Positions 1 through 5,163 of a stretch of DNA of 7,313 bases are shown here, piece after piece. The DNA comes from Cyanobacteria bacterium NC_groundwater_1444_Ag_S-0.65um_54_12 (GTDB lineage Bacteria > Cyanobacteriota > Sericytochromatia > S15B-MN24 > VGJW01). A program made the position numbers and the translations under genes. Within the stretch, counting starts at the first letter, position 1; every line of letters begins with the position of its first letter. The stretch is from contig JACQUT010000339.1 of assembly GCA_016267585.1 (NCBI GenBank), positions 1 through 7,313 of the forward strand. The letters are read 5' to 3'. The notes beneath the pieces are model-generated. The model was not told where the DNA came from. It saw only the letters and a program-made list of their open reading frames with translations, and searched no databases.

Positions 1-7
1 ATCTCCT
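1..7 (-). promoter_or_regulatory. Possible ribosome binding site of a gene beyond the left edge
   Basis: Read on the minus strand, these bases are AGGAGAT, a good Shine-Dalgarno match. It lies 36 bases past the stop codon of the metalloprotease gene, so a further minus-strand gene may begin just outside the window. No start codon is visible, so this is only a hint. The rest of the left margin (8-42) is AT-rich and shows no clear terminator. Confidence 0.3.
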
Positions 8-42
8 ATATATTATTAGGTAGGCGAGATCAGTATTTTACC

Positions 43-891
43 CTAATTGTCATAAAGTAATCGCAGGGTATCGATCTCATTTTGCGAGAATCCGACTACC
101 CTTGGGGTGGTCTCGGTACTCGCATTCATCAGCGTACCTTCTTGCGGGTTGTGATCCAAGCCGGCCACGTGGCCCAGTTCATGCAAGGTTACCGTTCCAA
201 AAAGCGCGCCATAACGATCTGGTTCTGGAGCATAACGGCCAAGGTTTGCTAGATGCAATATGACCTTGCTCTCGACGTAGCTTCGCCCGGTGGCAAACGT
301 TTGGAGCAAGAATTGCGCGAAACCCAGCGCGTTGTCATTCGTTGTACTTTGAATAGCGATCGGTATGTCGCCAGTGCCGGTTTCAGTAAAAGCAAAAACC
401 CGGTGACCGATAGCAGAGTTCAGGCGATCTATTTCCCCTCGCAAGTAGGATAGCTCGGTTGCAGTGAAGGGGCGTTCGCCGACGGTTGCTATTACCGTGG
501 CGCGAGACCAGCGCAAATAATAGCTTCCTTTGTTGTCAAATTTTATGAGCGGAATGTAGTTTTTACTTGCCAGGCGTCTCAGATCTAGCTTGCTGGTTGC
601 TAGCAGTTCCGAGCCATTACTGCCGGGTAAAGGGTCACCAGCCTTTTCGTTTTGCCCAGGCGTTTGGCCAGCTTTGCCACCGGTAGGCGGCGCAGGGTTA
701 GTGGACGGTGGGCGATCGCCCACTTTGTTACTAGCCGGTGCCACCCCTGAAACTATTGCAACAGGCCTTTCATTGCTAGCGGGAGCTGGCAAATTGCCTA
801 TCGGCGATCTGGGAGGTTTGCTTGGCAAGGTTGGCCCCATACAGGCAGTAGCTGCAAAAGCCAGCAGCAAAAACAAAAAGACAAGCCGCAT
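43..891 (-). CDS. Matrixin-like zinc metalloprotease, lipoprotein
   Basis: The 282-aa product starts with a hydrophobic signal segment (residues 3-16) and a lipobox ending in Cys17 (A-T-A-C), so it is probably a lipid-anchored protein acting outside the cytoplasm. Residues 18-95 are a Pro/Ser/Gly-rich linker. The C-terminal half is the enzyme: H237-E-L-G-H241-V-A-G-L-D-H247 is a complete HExxHxxGxxH metzincin zinc site. It is followed by a Met-turn candidate at Leu254-Met255 and a closing helix (F-S-Q-N-E-I-D-T-L, from 268) typical of matrixins (peptidase M10A). No obvious cysteine-switch propeptide is visible. The ATG at 891 is preceded by AGGG five bases upstream. It lies 87 bp downstream of the TatA gene on the same strand. 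The substrate is unknown. The family call is firm; the membrane anchoring rests on the lipobox. Confidence 0.88.
   Translation of the reverse strand: MRLVFLFLLLAFAATACMGPTLPSKPPRSPIGNLPAPASNERPVAIVSGVAPASNKVGDRPPSTNPAPPTGGKAGQTPGQNEKAGDPLPGSNGSELLATSKLDLRRLASKNYIPLIKFDNKGSYYLRWSRATVIATVGERPFTATELSYLRGEIDRLNSAIGHRVFAFTETGTGDIPIAIQSTTNDNALGFAQFLLQTFATGRSYVESKVILHLANLGRYAPEPDRYGALFGTVTLHELGHVAGLDHNPQEGTLMNASTETTPRVVGFSQNEIDTLRLLYDN
708..723. repeat. 16-bp perfect palindrome with a HIP1 core
   Basis: GTGGGCGATCGCCCAC reads the same on both strands. Its centre (712-719) is GCGATCGC, the highly iterated palindrome HIP1 that is abundant in many cyanobacterial genomes. It lies inside the linker-coding part of the metalloprotease gene (Val-Gly-Asp-Arg-Pro). 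Only one copy of the octamer was found in the window, so it supports cyanobacterial affinity only weakly. Confidence 0.6.
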
Positions 892-941
892 GTTTTCCCT
901 GTACCCACCGCCAGCTTTTTAGCTCATGACCTGGGCCAATT

Positions 942-957
942 GCGTAGCTTGCTACGC
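942..957. repeat. Small perfect hairpin between tatA and the metalloprotease gene
   Basis: GCGTAG and CTACGC flank the four bases CTTG. The arms can also be read as seven pairs around TT. The hairpin lies in the 87-bp gap between two minus-strand genes. No T-run follows it in either direction, so it is not a standard intrinsic terminator. It may stabilise RNA ends or attenuate read-through from tatA into the protease gene. Confidence 0.45.
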
Positions 958-978
958 GCTGCGTTTGCTTGTGTTTAC

Positions 979-1173
979 TTACGTTTGGGTCTTGTCGTTT
1001 GGAGTGGTAGCACCATGTGAACTATTAGCTGAATCGTCTAGATGAGAGTTCAAGCCCTTTTTGAACTCCCCCATAGCCTTACCCAGGCCTTTTGCCAGCT
1101 CTGGCAATTGCTTGGGACCAAAAACGATCAGCGCAATAGCTCCAACTATGATAGCGGTGGTGGGCGTAATCAT
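979..1173 (-). CDS. tatA: Sec-independent protein translocase subunit TatA/TatE family
   Basis: This 64-aa protein has the standard TatA layout: a short N-terminus, one membrane helix (about residues 6-18), the F18-G19-P20 hinge, an amphipathic helix (K-Q-L-P-E-L-A-K-G-L-G-K, to about 40), and a polar tail rich in Ser, Asn, Thr and Asp. TatA assembles the pore of the twin-arginine pathway, which exports folded proteins across the cytoplasmic membrane. The protein lacks the Glu near the start of the helix that is typical of TatB. The ATG at 1173 has GAGG nine bases upstream. No tatC is present here, so its partner must be encoded elsewhere, which is common in cyanobacteria. The metalloprotease gene follows on the same strand. 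Confidence 0.92.
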   Translation of the reverse strand: MITPTTAIIVGAIALIVFGPKQLPELAKGLGKAMGEFKKGLNSHLDDSANSSHGATTPNDKTQT

Positions 1174-1217
1174 GTTCGCCAGCCTCTTAAAAAACCTTCA
1201 AAATTAACAATCGAGTT

Positions 1218-1246
1218 ATTTTAGCAGATTTCTGGAGCCTTTTACA
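1218..1246 (-). promoter_or_regulatory. Weak candidate promoter for tatA
   Basis: On the minus strand there is a good -10 box, TAAAAT (1223-1218). It is 17 bp downstream of a poor -35 match, TGTAAA (1246-1241). It would start transcription about 35-40 bases ahead of the tatA ATG. Confidence 0.3.
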
Positions 1247-1250
1247 GCCA

Positions 1251-1279
1251 TTGACAGGATTTGCTAGCTAAACTATACG
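1251..1279 (+). promoter_or_regulatory. Candidate sigma-70-type promoter of the 1331 lipoprotein gene
   Basis: A perfect -35 box TTGACA (1251-1256) is followed by 17 bp and TATACG (1274-1279), which matches four of six bases of the -10 consensus. The start of transcription would fall near 1286, leaving a leader of about 45 bases before the GTG at 1331. It lies back to back with the weaker tatA promoter, in a 157-bp divergent region. Confidence 0.5.
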
Positions 1280-1330
1280 TAACGGAAACTTCAAGAGAAA
1301 GTAGTACTTAGCTGCCAGGGGAGGTTACCA

Positions 1331-2023
1331 GTGAAACAGATTCGAGTGGGTGTACCTTTAGCTCTTACCATCCTGATTGCCGGATGCGGTACGCAGCCAT
1401 CAAGTTACGGAGCACTGTCAAAAGCGCCATCCCAAGCAGCTGCCAATACCAGTGTAAAACAACAACCGGTCGGTAAGAAGCTGTTCGAGCGAGCGCTGAC
1501 TGATGCCGAAAAGGCTGGGGGTTATGTTGGTATGCTGCAAACTCTCTTTGGAGAAGGGCGTGCACATAAAGGGGGTGCGCTGGTGGAAGTTGCAGTTGAT
1601 GCTCTTACCACTGGCTTGCAACTCTCTGCTGTCACTTCTTTTACGGAAGTCTTTTTGCCGGAAAAGACGGTAGGAAGCATTGTCGAATTAGTAGCGAGCC
1701 AGGGCAAGATCAGCGGTTACGATTGGGGGTTGGCGCGAACATTCAATTATGTTCAGGCCAAGGTAGCGCAAGGTGCCCCGGTTGAAGGGATTTCTTCCTT
1801 GGATGAAATAAAACCGTTAGCGAAGTTACTCGGGGATGCCAAGCTGCTGCCGTTCCCGCCAGCAATAGATTCGCTGAATGTTTATCTCAACCACTTGCCA
1901 CGCCGCCTGGCGAATGGTAAGACCGAATGGTTCTTTGCCTGTCTAGCAGTTCCTTATGAAGGCCATTACGCAGCCCCCAAAATGGTAGCTGACGCCCGCA
2001 CCGGCAAAATCTACAGCCCCTGA
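1331..2023 (+). CDS. Predicted lipoprotein of unknown function
   Basis: The 230-aa product begins with a positively charged end (Lys2, Arg5), a hydrophobic stretch and a strong lipobox L-I-A-G-Cys19, so it should be lipid-anchored and exported. Residues 20-48 are a Ser/Ala/Gln-rich linker. The remainder looks globular, with two hydrophobic, probably helical stretches at 83-121 and 158-175. It ends in V-A-D-A-R-T-G-K-I-Y (219-228), a pattern like the strand turns of PepSY or beta-lamellar domains, but too short to assign a family. The GTG start is chosen because AGGGGAGG (1317-1324) lies six bases upstream. A good promoter lies further upstream, and a symmetrical hairpin follows 23 bases after the stop. 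It appears to be a single-gene unit. I do not recognise the family. Confidence 0.85.
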   Translation: MKQIRVGVPLALTILIAGCGTQPSSYGALSKAPSQAAANTSVKQQPVGKKLFERALTDAEKAGGYVGMLQTLFGEGRAHKGGALVEVAVDALTTGLQLSAVTSFTEVFLPEKTVGSIVELVASQGKISGYDWGLARTFNYVQAKVAQGAPVEGISSLDEIKPLAKLLGDAKLLPFPPAIDSLNVYLNHLPRRLANGKTEWFFACLAVPYEGHYAAPKMVADARTGKIYSP

Positions 2024-2046
2024 CCTGTAATATTGGGAGAATGGTA

Positions 2047-2070
2047 ATTGCTCACCGCTTGGTGAGCAAT
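2047..2070. terminator. Hairpin between convergent genes, likely bidirectional terminator
   Basis: The arms ATTGCTCACC (2047-2056) and GGTGAGCAAT (2061-2070) are perfect complements around the loop GCTT. The hairpin sits between two converging genes, and its last base is also the final base position of the minus-strand gene's stop codon. No strong T-run follows on either side, so termination may be weak, or it may protect the 3' end. Confidence 0.6.
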
Positions 2071-2447
2071 CATGGTTTATCAGTAACAGCCACCGGAGGT
2101 GCAGTAGTGGCTGCTGTCGTACTGGCAGCGGCGGCTACTGTTGCTTTGGCGTGTGATTTACTTCTGCCCGCAACATTCAGGTTGTGGTGGATACGTTTTT
2201 CTTCTGCTGCCAGATCGGGGAATGCTTCTATCGTTGATAAAATATCTAGCGGCCTGCCTTGCTCATACCATTCTTGTCTCACTCCCGAAGCAATATGTTC
2301 AGTTGCCAGGTAGTGGCGCTCTGGGCAGAGACGTACCCGGGTGAGGGTCGGTACTTTTACTGGTGAATTTGTCCATGAGTAAAGCCGCATGAGTTTGCCA
2401 CAATGAGGGCAGCGATTTGCATACAGGCGAATAGCTTTGATCAACAT
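2070..2447 (-). CDS. Small protein with a possible Cys3His zinc site
   Basis: The 125-aa product has no signal peptide. Residues 13-16 are C-P-H-C, and Cys41 and His45 (C-P-E-R-H) follow after a 24-residue spacer. Together they could bind one zinc ion as in treble-clef or zinc-ribbon folds. The middle (46-95) is polar and probably helical. The tail (about 99-121) is low complexity, rich in Ala, Thr and Val, and likely disordered. The ATG at 2447 lies only six bases beyond the stop of the 2454-2903 gene, so the two are very likely cotranscribed and translationally coupled. Only a weak Shine-Dalgarno-like TAGG precedes it. The family is not recognised; a nucleic-acid or protein-binding role is a guess from the Cys/His pattern. 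Confidence 0.7.
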   Translation of the reverse strand: MLIKAIRLYANRCPHCGKLMRLYSWTNSPVKVPTLTRVRLCPERHYLATEHIASGVRQEWYEQGRPLDILSTIEAFPDLAAEEKRIHHNLNVAGRSKSHAKATVAAAASTTAATTAPPVAVTDKP

Positions 2448-2453
2448 CCGCGC

Positions 2454-2903
2454 CTACCACCCACGGATGCGTGGGCCGAAAGGATCACGTAGATGTTCCG
2501 CTTCTGCCGCTTCCTTCTCTTGATGAGCTTTGATGAGATCCCTTACCCGACAACTTATGAAGTCACCCACATCCTGGATTCTACTCTTGTCTTTGGCCTC
2601 ATCTAATTTGTTCTGGCGAACATACAGATTACGGAAGTAATTTTCTAGTAGCTCGATACGGGCAGACCATGAATCTAGCCCCTTTTTGTTGAGTGCTTCG
2701 CGCAATTGCGCATACTGACCAGATCTGCTAGCCCAAAGCCCTTCCATCAGCTCCATCAGTTCATCGGGAGATACATCTGCTAATGGGTCACCATATTTTT
2801 CGAGGTATTGCTCCTTGATGAGTGGATCCTCGAATTTCTCGAGTTCTCTACGATACACGGCTTTTCCGGTCTCCTGTACACTCTCTTGCTGACCTGTAAC
2901 CAC
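2454..2903 (-). CDS. Charged, helical protein of unknown function
   Basis: The 149-aa product is soluble, rich in Glu, Lys, Arg and Leu, and looks almost wholly helical. There are no membrane segments. The only Cys is Cys118. The C-terminus D-P-F-G-P-R-I-R-G-W is well defined. The upstream start is a GTG (2903) without a Shine-Dalgarno site. It lies in the loop of an 8-bp inverted repeat. An alternative GTG at 2858 (residue 16) has AGGAG 12 bases upstream and is also possible. A weak promoter candidate (TTGCCA, 17 bp, TACCGT; 2949-2921) would give a leader of only about ten bases. It is first in a two-gene unit with the possible zinc-site protein. The family is not recognised. Confidence 0.72.
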   Translation of the reverse strand: MVTGQQESVQETGKAVYRRELEKFEDPLIKEQYLEKYGDPLADVSPDELMELMEGLWASRSGQYAQLREALNKKGLDSWSARIELLENYFRNLYVRQNKLDEAKDKSRIQDVGDFISCRVRDLIKAHQEKEAAEAEHLRDPFGPRIRGW

Positions 2904-2912
2904 TAAGAGAGT
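2880..2912 (-). promoter_or_regulatory. Inverted repeat placing the GTG start in a hairpin loop
   Basis: On the minus strand ACTCTCTT (2912-2905) is perfectly complementary to AAGAGAGT (2887-2880). The 17-base spacer contains the GTG start codon (2903-2901). An RNA hairpin here would present or hide the start codon, and the DNA could alternatively be a protein-binding site. Its function is inferred from position only. Confidence 0.4.
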
Positions 2913-2997
2913 CTAATCTCACGGTACCCTATCATGGGTATTCTGGCAACCTCATCGACCATGATATCTGATCCCCAACTCAAGGAAATATCAGGGT

Positions 2998-3237
2998 TTA
3001 TTCCTTCCTTACCACAAGGTTAGTAATCACTTTACCGGATTTCGGTGCGCGATAGCGATAATAAAGCTGTCTAGCAGATGCTCGGCAAGCATTATCCCCG
3101 GCCAGGCAGATAAGGATAGAATCCTCATGAATGCAAACGTGGTCAGTATTAATTCGCGTGCGCCCAAAATTATCAGCATCTACACGGGCAATGTCCCAGC
3201 TCGGATCGGTAAGCCGGTCGAGACCGTAGGTATGCAC
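2998..3237 (-). CDS. Doubtful 79-aa reading frame antisense to the start of the 3127 gene
   Basis: This minus-strand frame runs from a GTG (3237) to a TAA, and an in-frame TAG lies just upstream (3252-3250). Its codon pattern looks coding, and the product is plausibly globular, with Cys35, Cys44, Cys51 and a basic C-terminal third. Against it, there is no Shine-Dalgarno site and no ATG. Its codons also lie in exact register with those of the plus-strand gene at 3127-3237, so part of the coding look is a mirror effect. However, 2998-3126 is coding-like without any started gene on the plus strand. It could be a small gene ahead of the 2454-2903 unit, a relic, or chance. Confidence 0.25.
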   Translation of the reverse strand: MHTYGLDRLTDPSWDIARVDADNFGRTRINTDHVCIHEDSILICLAGDNACRASARQLYYRYRAPKSGKVITNLVVRKE

Positions 3238-3774
3238 TATCGTCAGCAGCTAGATTCAGCGATCGATGCAGGGTTATCAGGCATTGGAACTGGCTTGAGA
3301 TTTACTGCCGAAGCTATTCCCGGTGTGCTATTGGCAGAAATAGCAGCTATCAAAGGTCAACATCGTTTAACTGCCTACCAGCGTATTTTCGATTTGCCAT
3401 GGGATCCCGCGGGGAAATGGCGAAGCGAAGCAAACCGTATTTTGGCCGAAGAGTCGCGCAAGGCCGATGGAAGAATCAACAATCTTCCCATGATTAGAGC
3501 TGCCGTCAAGACTGGTGAGGCTATCACGGCCACAGCTACTGCAGTAGGTAGCGCAGTGGTCGATGGAACAAGTTATGCCTATCAGCATGTTAAACGTACC
3601 GTCACCGATATTGGCCAAACCATCTATGATGGCACCTCCAATGTGGCTCATGAGGGTTCACAGAAGTACCGAGCCATCGGACGGGGTTTTCTTGGCTGGG
3701 TAGCTAATCTAGGGCAAGGTTTATTCGAGTGGGCCAATCGCCATAAGCGTAGCTTCACCACGTCACACGATTAG
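3127..3774 (+). CDS. Protein of unknown function with amphipathic helical repeats
   Basis: The 215-aa product has no classical signal peptide. Residues 45-77 are a Gly/Ala/Ile-rich, weakly hydrophobic stretch, and 80-120 is charged. Residues 125-190 form an Ala/Thr/Val-rich amphipathic region in which D-G-T-S recurs at 146-149 and 168-171, a 22-residue spacing typical of long surface-binding helices. The end (187-209) has aromatic and basic residues (W191, F200, W202, then R-H-K-R). Association with a membrane or lipid surface is an inference. The ATG at 3127 has AAGGA ten bases upstream. An internal ATG at 3232 has only a weak site, but would remove the conflict with the minus-strand frame 2998-3237. 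The next gene lies 21 bases downstream in the same frame. The family is not recognised. Confidence 0.75.
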   Translation: MNANVVSINSRAPKIISIYTGNVPARIGKPVETVGMHYRQQLDSAIDAGLSGIGTGLRFTAEAIPGVLLAEIAAIKGQHRLTAYQRIFDLPWDPAGKWRSEANRILAEESRKADGRINNLPMIRAAVKTGEAITATATAVGSAVVDGTSYAYQHVKRTVTDIGQTIYDGTSNVAHEGSQKYRAIGRGFLGWVANLGQGLFEWANRHKRSFTTSHD

Positions 3775-3795
3775 CAGGCTGGGTATAACTCCTGC
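3774..3795 (+). promoter_or_regulatory. Hairpin bridging stop and start of two same-frame genes
   Basis: GCAGG (3774-3778) and CCTGC (3791-3795) are complementary around a 12-base loop. The left arm starts on the last base of the TAG stop and the right arm abuts the GTG start of the next gene. A ribosome stopping at TAG would open it. That fits translational coupling of a gene that lacks a Shine-Dalgarno site. Five pairs are few, so chance remains possible. Confidence 0.35.
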
Positions 3796-4335
3796 GTGAA
3801 TAGCGATAGGTCCGATCCAAAGTCTCCGAGCTTCTTGAATTCACTCCTGGGCAACTTGGGTATAAAGAAAGCTACGACGGAAAAAAGTAATATCACACCG
3901 GCAGGCGCCAAGAGCAGCCAGCGCGGTAGAGATACTGCGCACGCCAGCACTGGTTCATTGCCGCAATCCGCAGACGATAAGGCCAAGCAAAGTGAAGAGC
4001 GCCGTTACCTCATAGCTGCTTATAAAGCTACGCCGACCTTGATTCCGGAATTTCAAAATCCCCAATATATGTACAAATTGATCTCAAACGAACGAGAATA
4101 TGTCCAAGAATGCCTTAATAGAGCGCTAGCAGAGCGAAAAAAGCGTTTTGCCGAAGATAATTCTCGGTTCAGTGAAGAAATTGAACTGCCACTAGATTCG
4201 TTGGATCAAGAAATTCAAGAATACCGGAACGATCTGGCGAGCCTATTTTTGCTCATCAAAAAGGTAGCGGGGATTCAAAAAAGTGGCACGGGGGGCACGG
4301 ATTTCCTCGATCCTTTCAAAGATTCGAACGAGTAA
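3796..4335 (+). CDS. Hydrophilic coiled-coil-like protein of unknown function
   Basis: The 179-aa product has a disordered, Ser/Lys/Ala-rich first third (1-66) and a charged helical part (67-162). That part includes a Lys/Arg-rich stretch near 113-118 and acidic segments at 127-145, followed by a hydrophobic patch (L-F-L-L-I-K-K, 150-156). The tail is Gly-rich and acidic. There is no signal peptide or membrane helix. The GTG start has no Shine-Dalgarno site. The frame is continuous with the preceding gene except for one TAG, so reinitiation, coupling or a former single 402-codon gene are all possible. The next recognisable start, an ATG at residue 92, would lose half the protein. The family is not recognised. 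Confidence 0.68.
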   Translation: MNSDRSDPKSPSFLNSLLGNLGIKKATTEKSNITPAGAKSSQRGRDTAHASTGSLPQSADDKAKQSEERRYLIAAYKATPTLIPEFQNPQYMYKLISNEREYVQECLNRALAERKKRFAEDNSRFSEEIELPLDSLDQEIQEYRNDLASLFLLIKKVAGIQKSGTGGTDFLDPFKDSNE

Positions 4336-4404
4336 GAAGCAACATTCAATCGGGTATTGCGCTAGCCATCGTGGAATTGCAAGATCTTAGTGGAGGGATG
4401 AAGT

Positions 4405-5046
4405 ATGGCAGAGCGCACTGTTCGAGATCTCCTGGGTCTGTCCATCGTGAGCGGTAATGATGTCCAGCTAGGTGATATAAGCGAAGTATACATTGATCCA
4501 GTAGAGCAGCGGGTAGTAAAATTCTCGGTAGATTGGGTAGATGACCGCGAGCACATCACCGGGCCTGACGCTGATCTACCGCTTGGCCAAGTAATGAACT
4601 TCGATCCGCACCAGCTGGTGGTGGCTACCGAGATAGGCGAGACAGCTGGCCTTGATTTTGCTCCATACGTCACGGAGGATCTCATAGCTGCTAGCGTCAT
4701 GCTCGATCACGAGGTGGTAACCCGCTCAGGACATTGGCTCGGAAACCTGGCCGATATTTATTTTGATGAATCTGACGGCGCCATAACGGGTTATGAGGTC
4801 GAGCAACCCGAAAGCCTGCTGCCCAGTAAGCTATTAGCTCCTACCCCGGATACCGAGATCACCAGTGATCGCTTGATAGTGCCAGAACGCTTGCATTTCA
4901 CCTCCTTGGCCAAGGAAGCAGAGCTAGGCAGAGAGGAAGAAGAGCAGGATCTCGTCTTTGAAAGTGGTGAGGCCGATCGTTCGGTAGAAGAACCAACGTT
5001 TGATCTTTCGCTGGAAGAAACGACCAGTAATCCCTACTTGGACTAG
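4405..5046 (+). CDS. Double PRC-barrel domain protein
   Basis: The 213-aa protein contains two PRC-barrel-like units. The first covers about residues 5-75 (R-D-L-L-G-L-S-I-V-S-G, then L-G-D-I-S-E-V-Y-I-D-P). The second covers about 95-165 (H-E-V-V-T-R-S-G-H-W-L-G, then D-I-Y-F-D and I-T-G-Y-E-V). The paired pattern of turn, G-x-L/I-x-D/E, strand and D is the hallmark of the family, which includes the H subunit of photosynthetic reaction centres and the C-terminal domain of the ribosome-maturation factor RimM. The tail from 171 is strongly acidic and probably disordered. It is likely cytoplasmic. A strong GGAGGG (4392-4397) lies seven bases before the ATG. A competing ATG at 4398 is out of frame. 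PRC barrels are adaptor domains, so the partner and exact role are unknown. Confidence 0.85.
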   Translation: MAERTVRDLLGLSIVSGNDVQLGDISEVYIDPVEQRVVKFSVDWVDDREHITGPDADLPLGQVMNFDPHQLVVATEIGETAGLDFAPYVTEDLIAASVMLDHEVVTRSGHWLGNLADIYFDESDGAITGYEVEQPESLLPSKLLAPTPDTEITSDRLIVPERLHFTSLAKEAELGREEEEQDLVFESGEADRSVEEPTFDLSLEETTSNPYLD

Positions 5047-5069
5047 TGGTGGCACGAACTAGCTTGCAG

Positions 5070-5099
5070 TAGACGTCCAGTTTGCATAGGCGCTAGAAT
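5070..5099 (+). promoter_or_regulatory. Candidate promoter of the Ycf23/DUF561 gene
   Basis: TAGACG (5070-5075, four of six matches to the -35 box) is followed by 18 bp and TAGAAT (5094-5099, five of six matches to the -10 box). Transcription would begin near 5106, giving a leader of about 58 bases. The gene could also be read through from the PRC-barrel gene, since no terminator is seen between them. Confidence 0.35.
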
Positions 5100-5163
5100 A
5101 AATTCTTAGTAAATAATAGAGCTATTCTCGATCAAGGACGTGCCCATCAATAGAGGAGCTAGT

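Noticed and set aside
590..922. Plus-strand open frame opposite the metalloprotease signal and linker
   Set aside because: It is antisense to a gene with an intact metalloprotease motif, and its Pro/Gly/Leu-rich product reflects the complement of the Pro-rich linker.
2041..2313. Plus-strand open frame of about 90 codons opposite the possible zinc-site gene
   Set aside because: It begins inside the convergent hairpin region and runs antisense to the better supported minus-strand gene. It has no convincing start context, and its Ala/Val-rich product mirrors the Ala/Thr tail of that gene.
2962..2992. TGATAT/ATATCA inverted repeat
   Set aside because: Six-base AT-rich arms separated by a long spacer are expected by chance, and the element bounds no feature.
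3367..3651. Minus-strand open frame of 94 codons inside the 3127 gene
   Set aside because: It lies wholly within the plus-strand gene in mirrored codon register, with no separate signals, so it is explained as a shadow.
4362..4700. Minus-strand open frame opposite the PRC-barrel gene
   Set aside because: The plus strand has a recognisable domain and strong ribosome site. The antisense product is Ser/Arg/Thr-rich and looks like a shadow.
5140..5163. Longer GTG start for the Ycf23/DUF561 gene
   Set aside because: The purine-rich site is only one base from this GTG, while AGAGGAG is ideally placed for the ATG at 5164.
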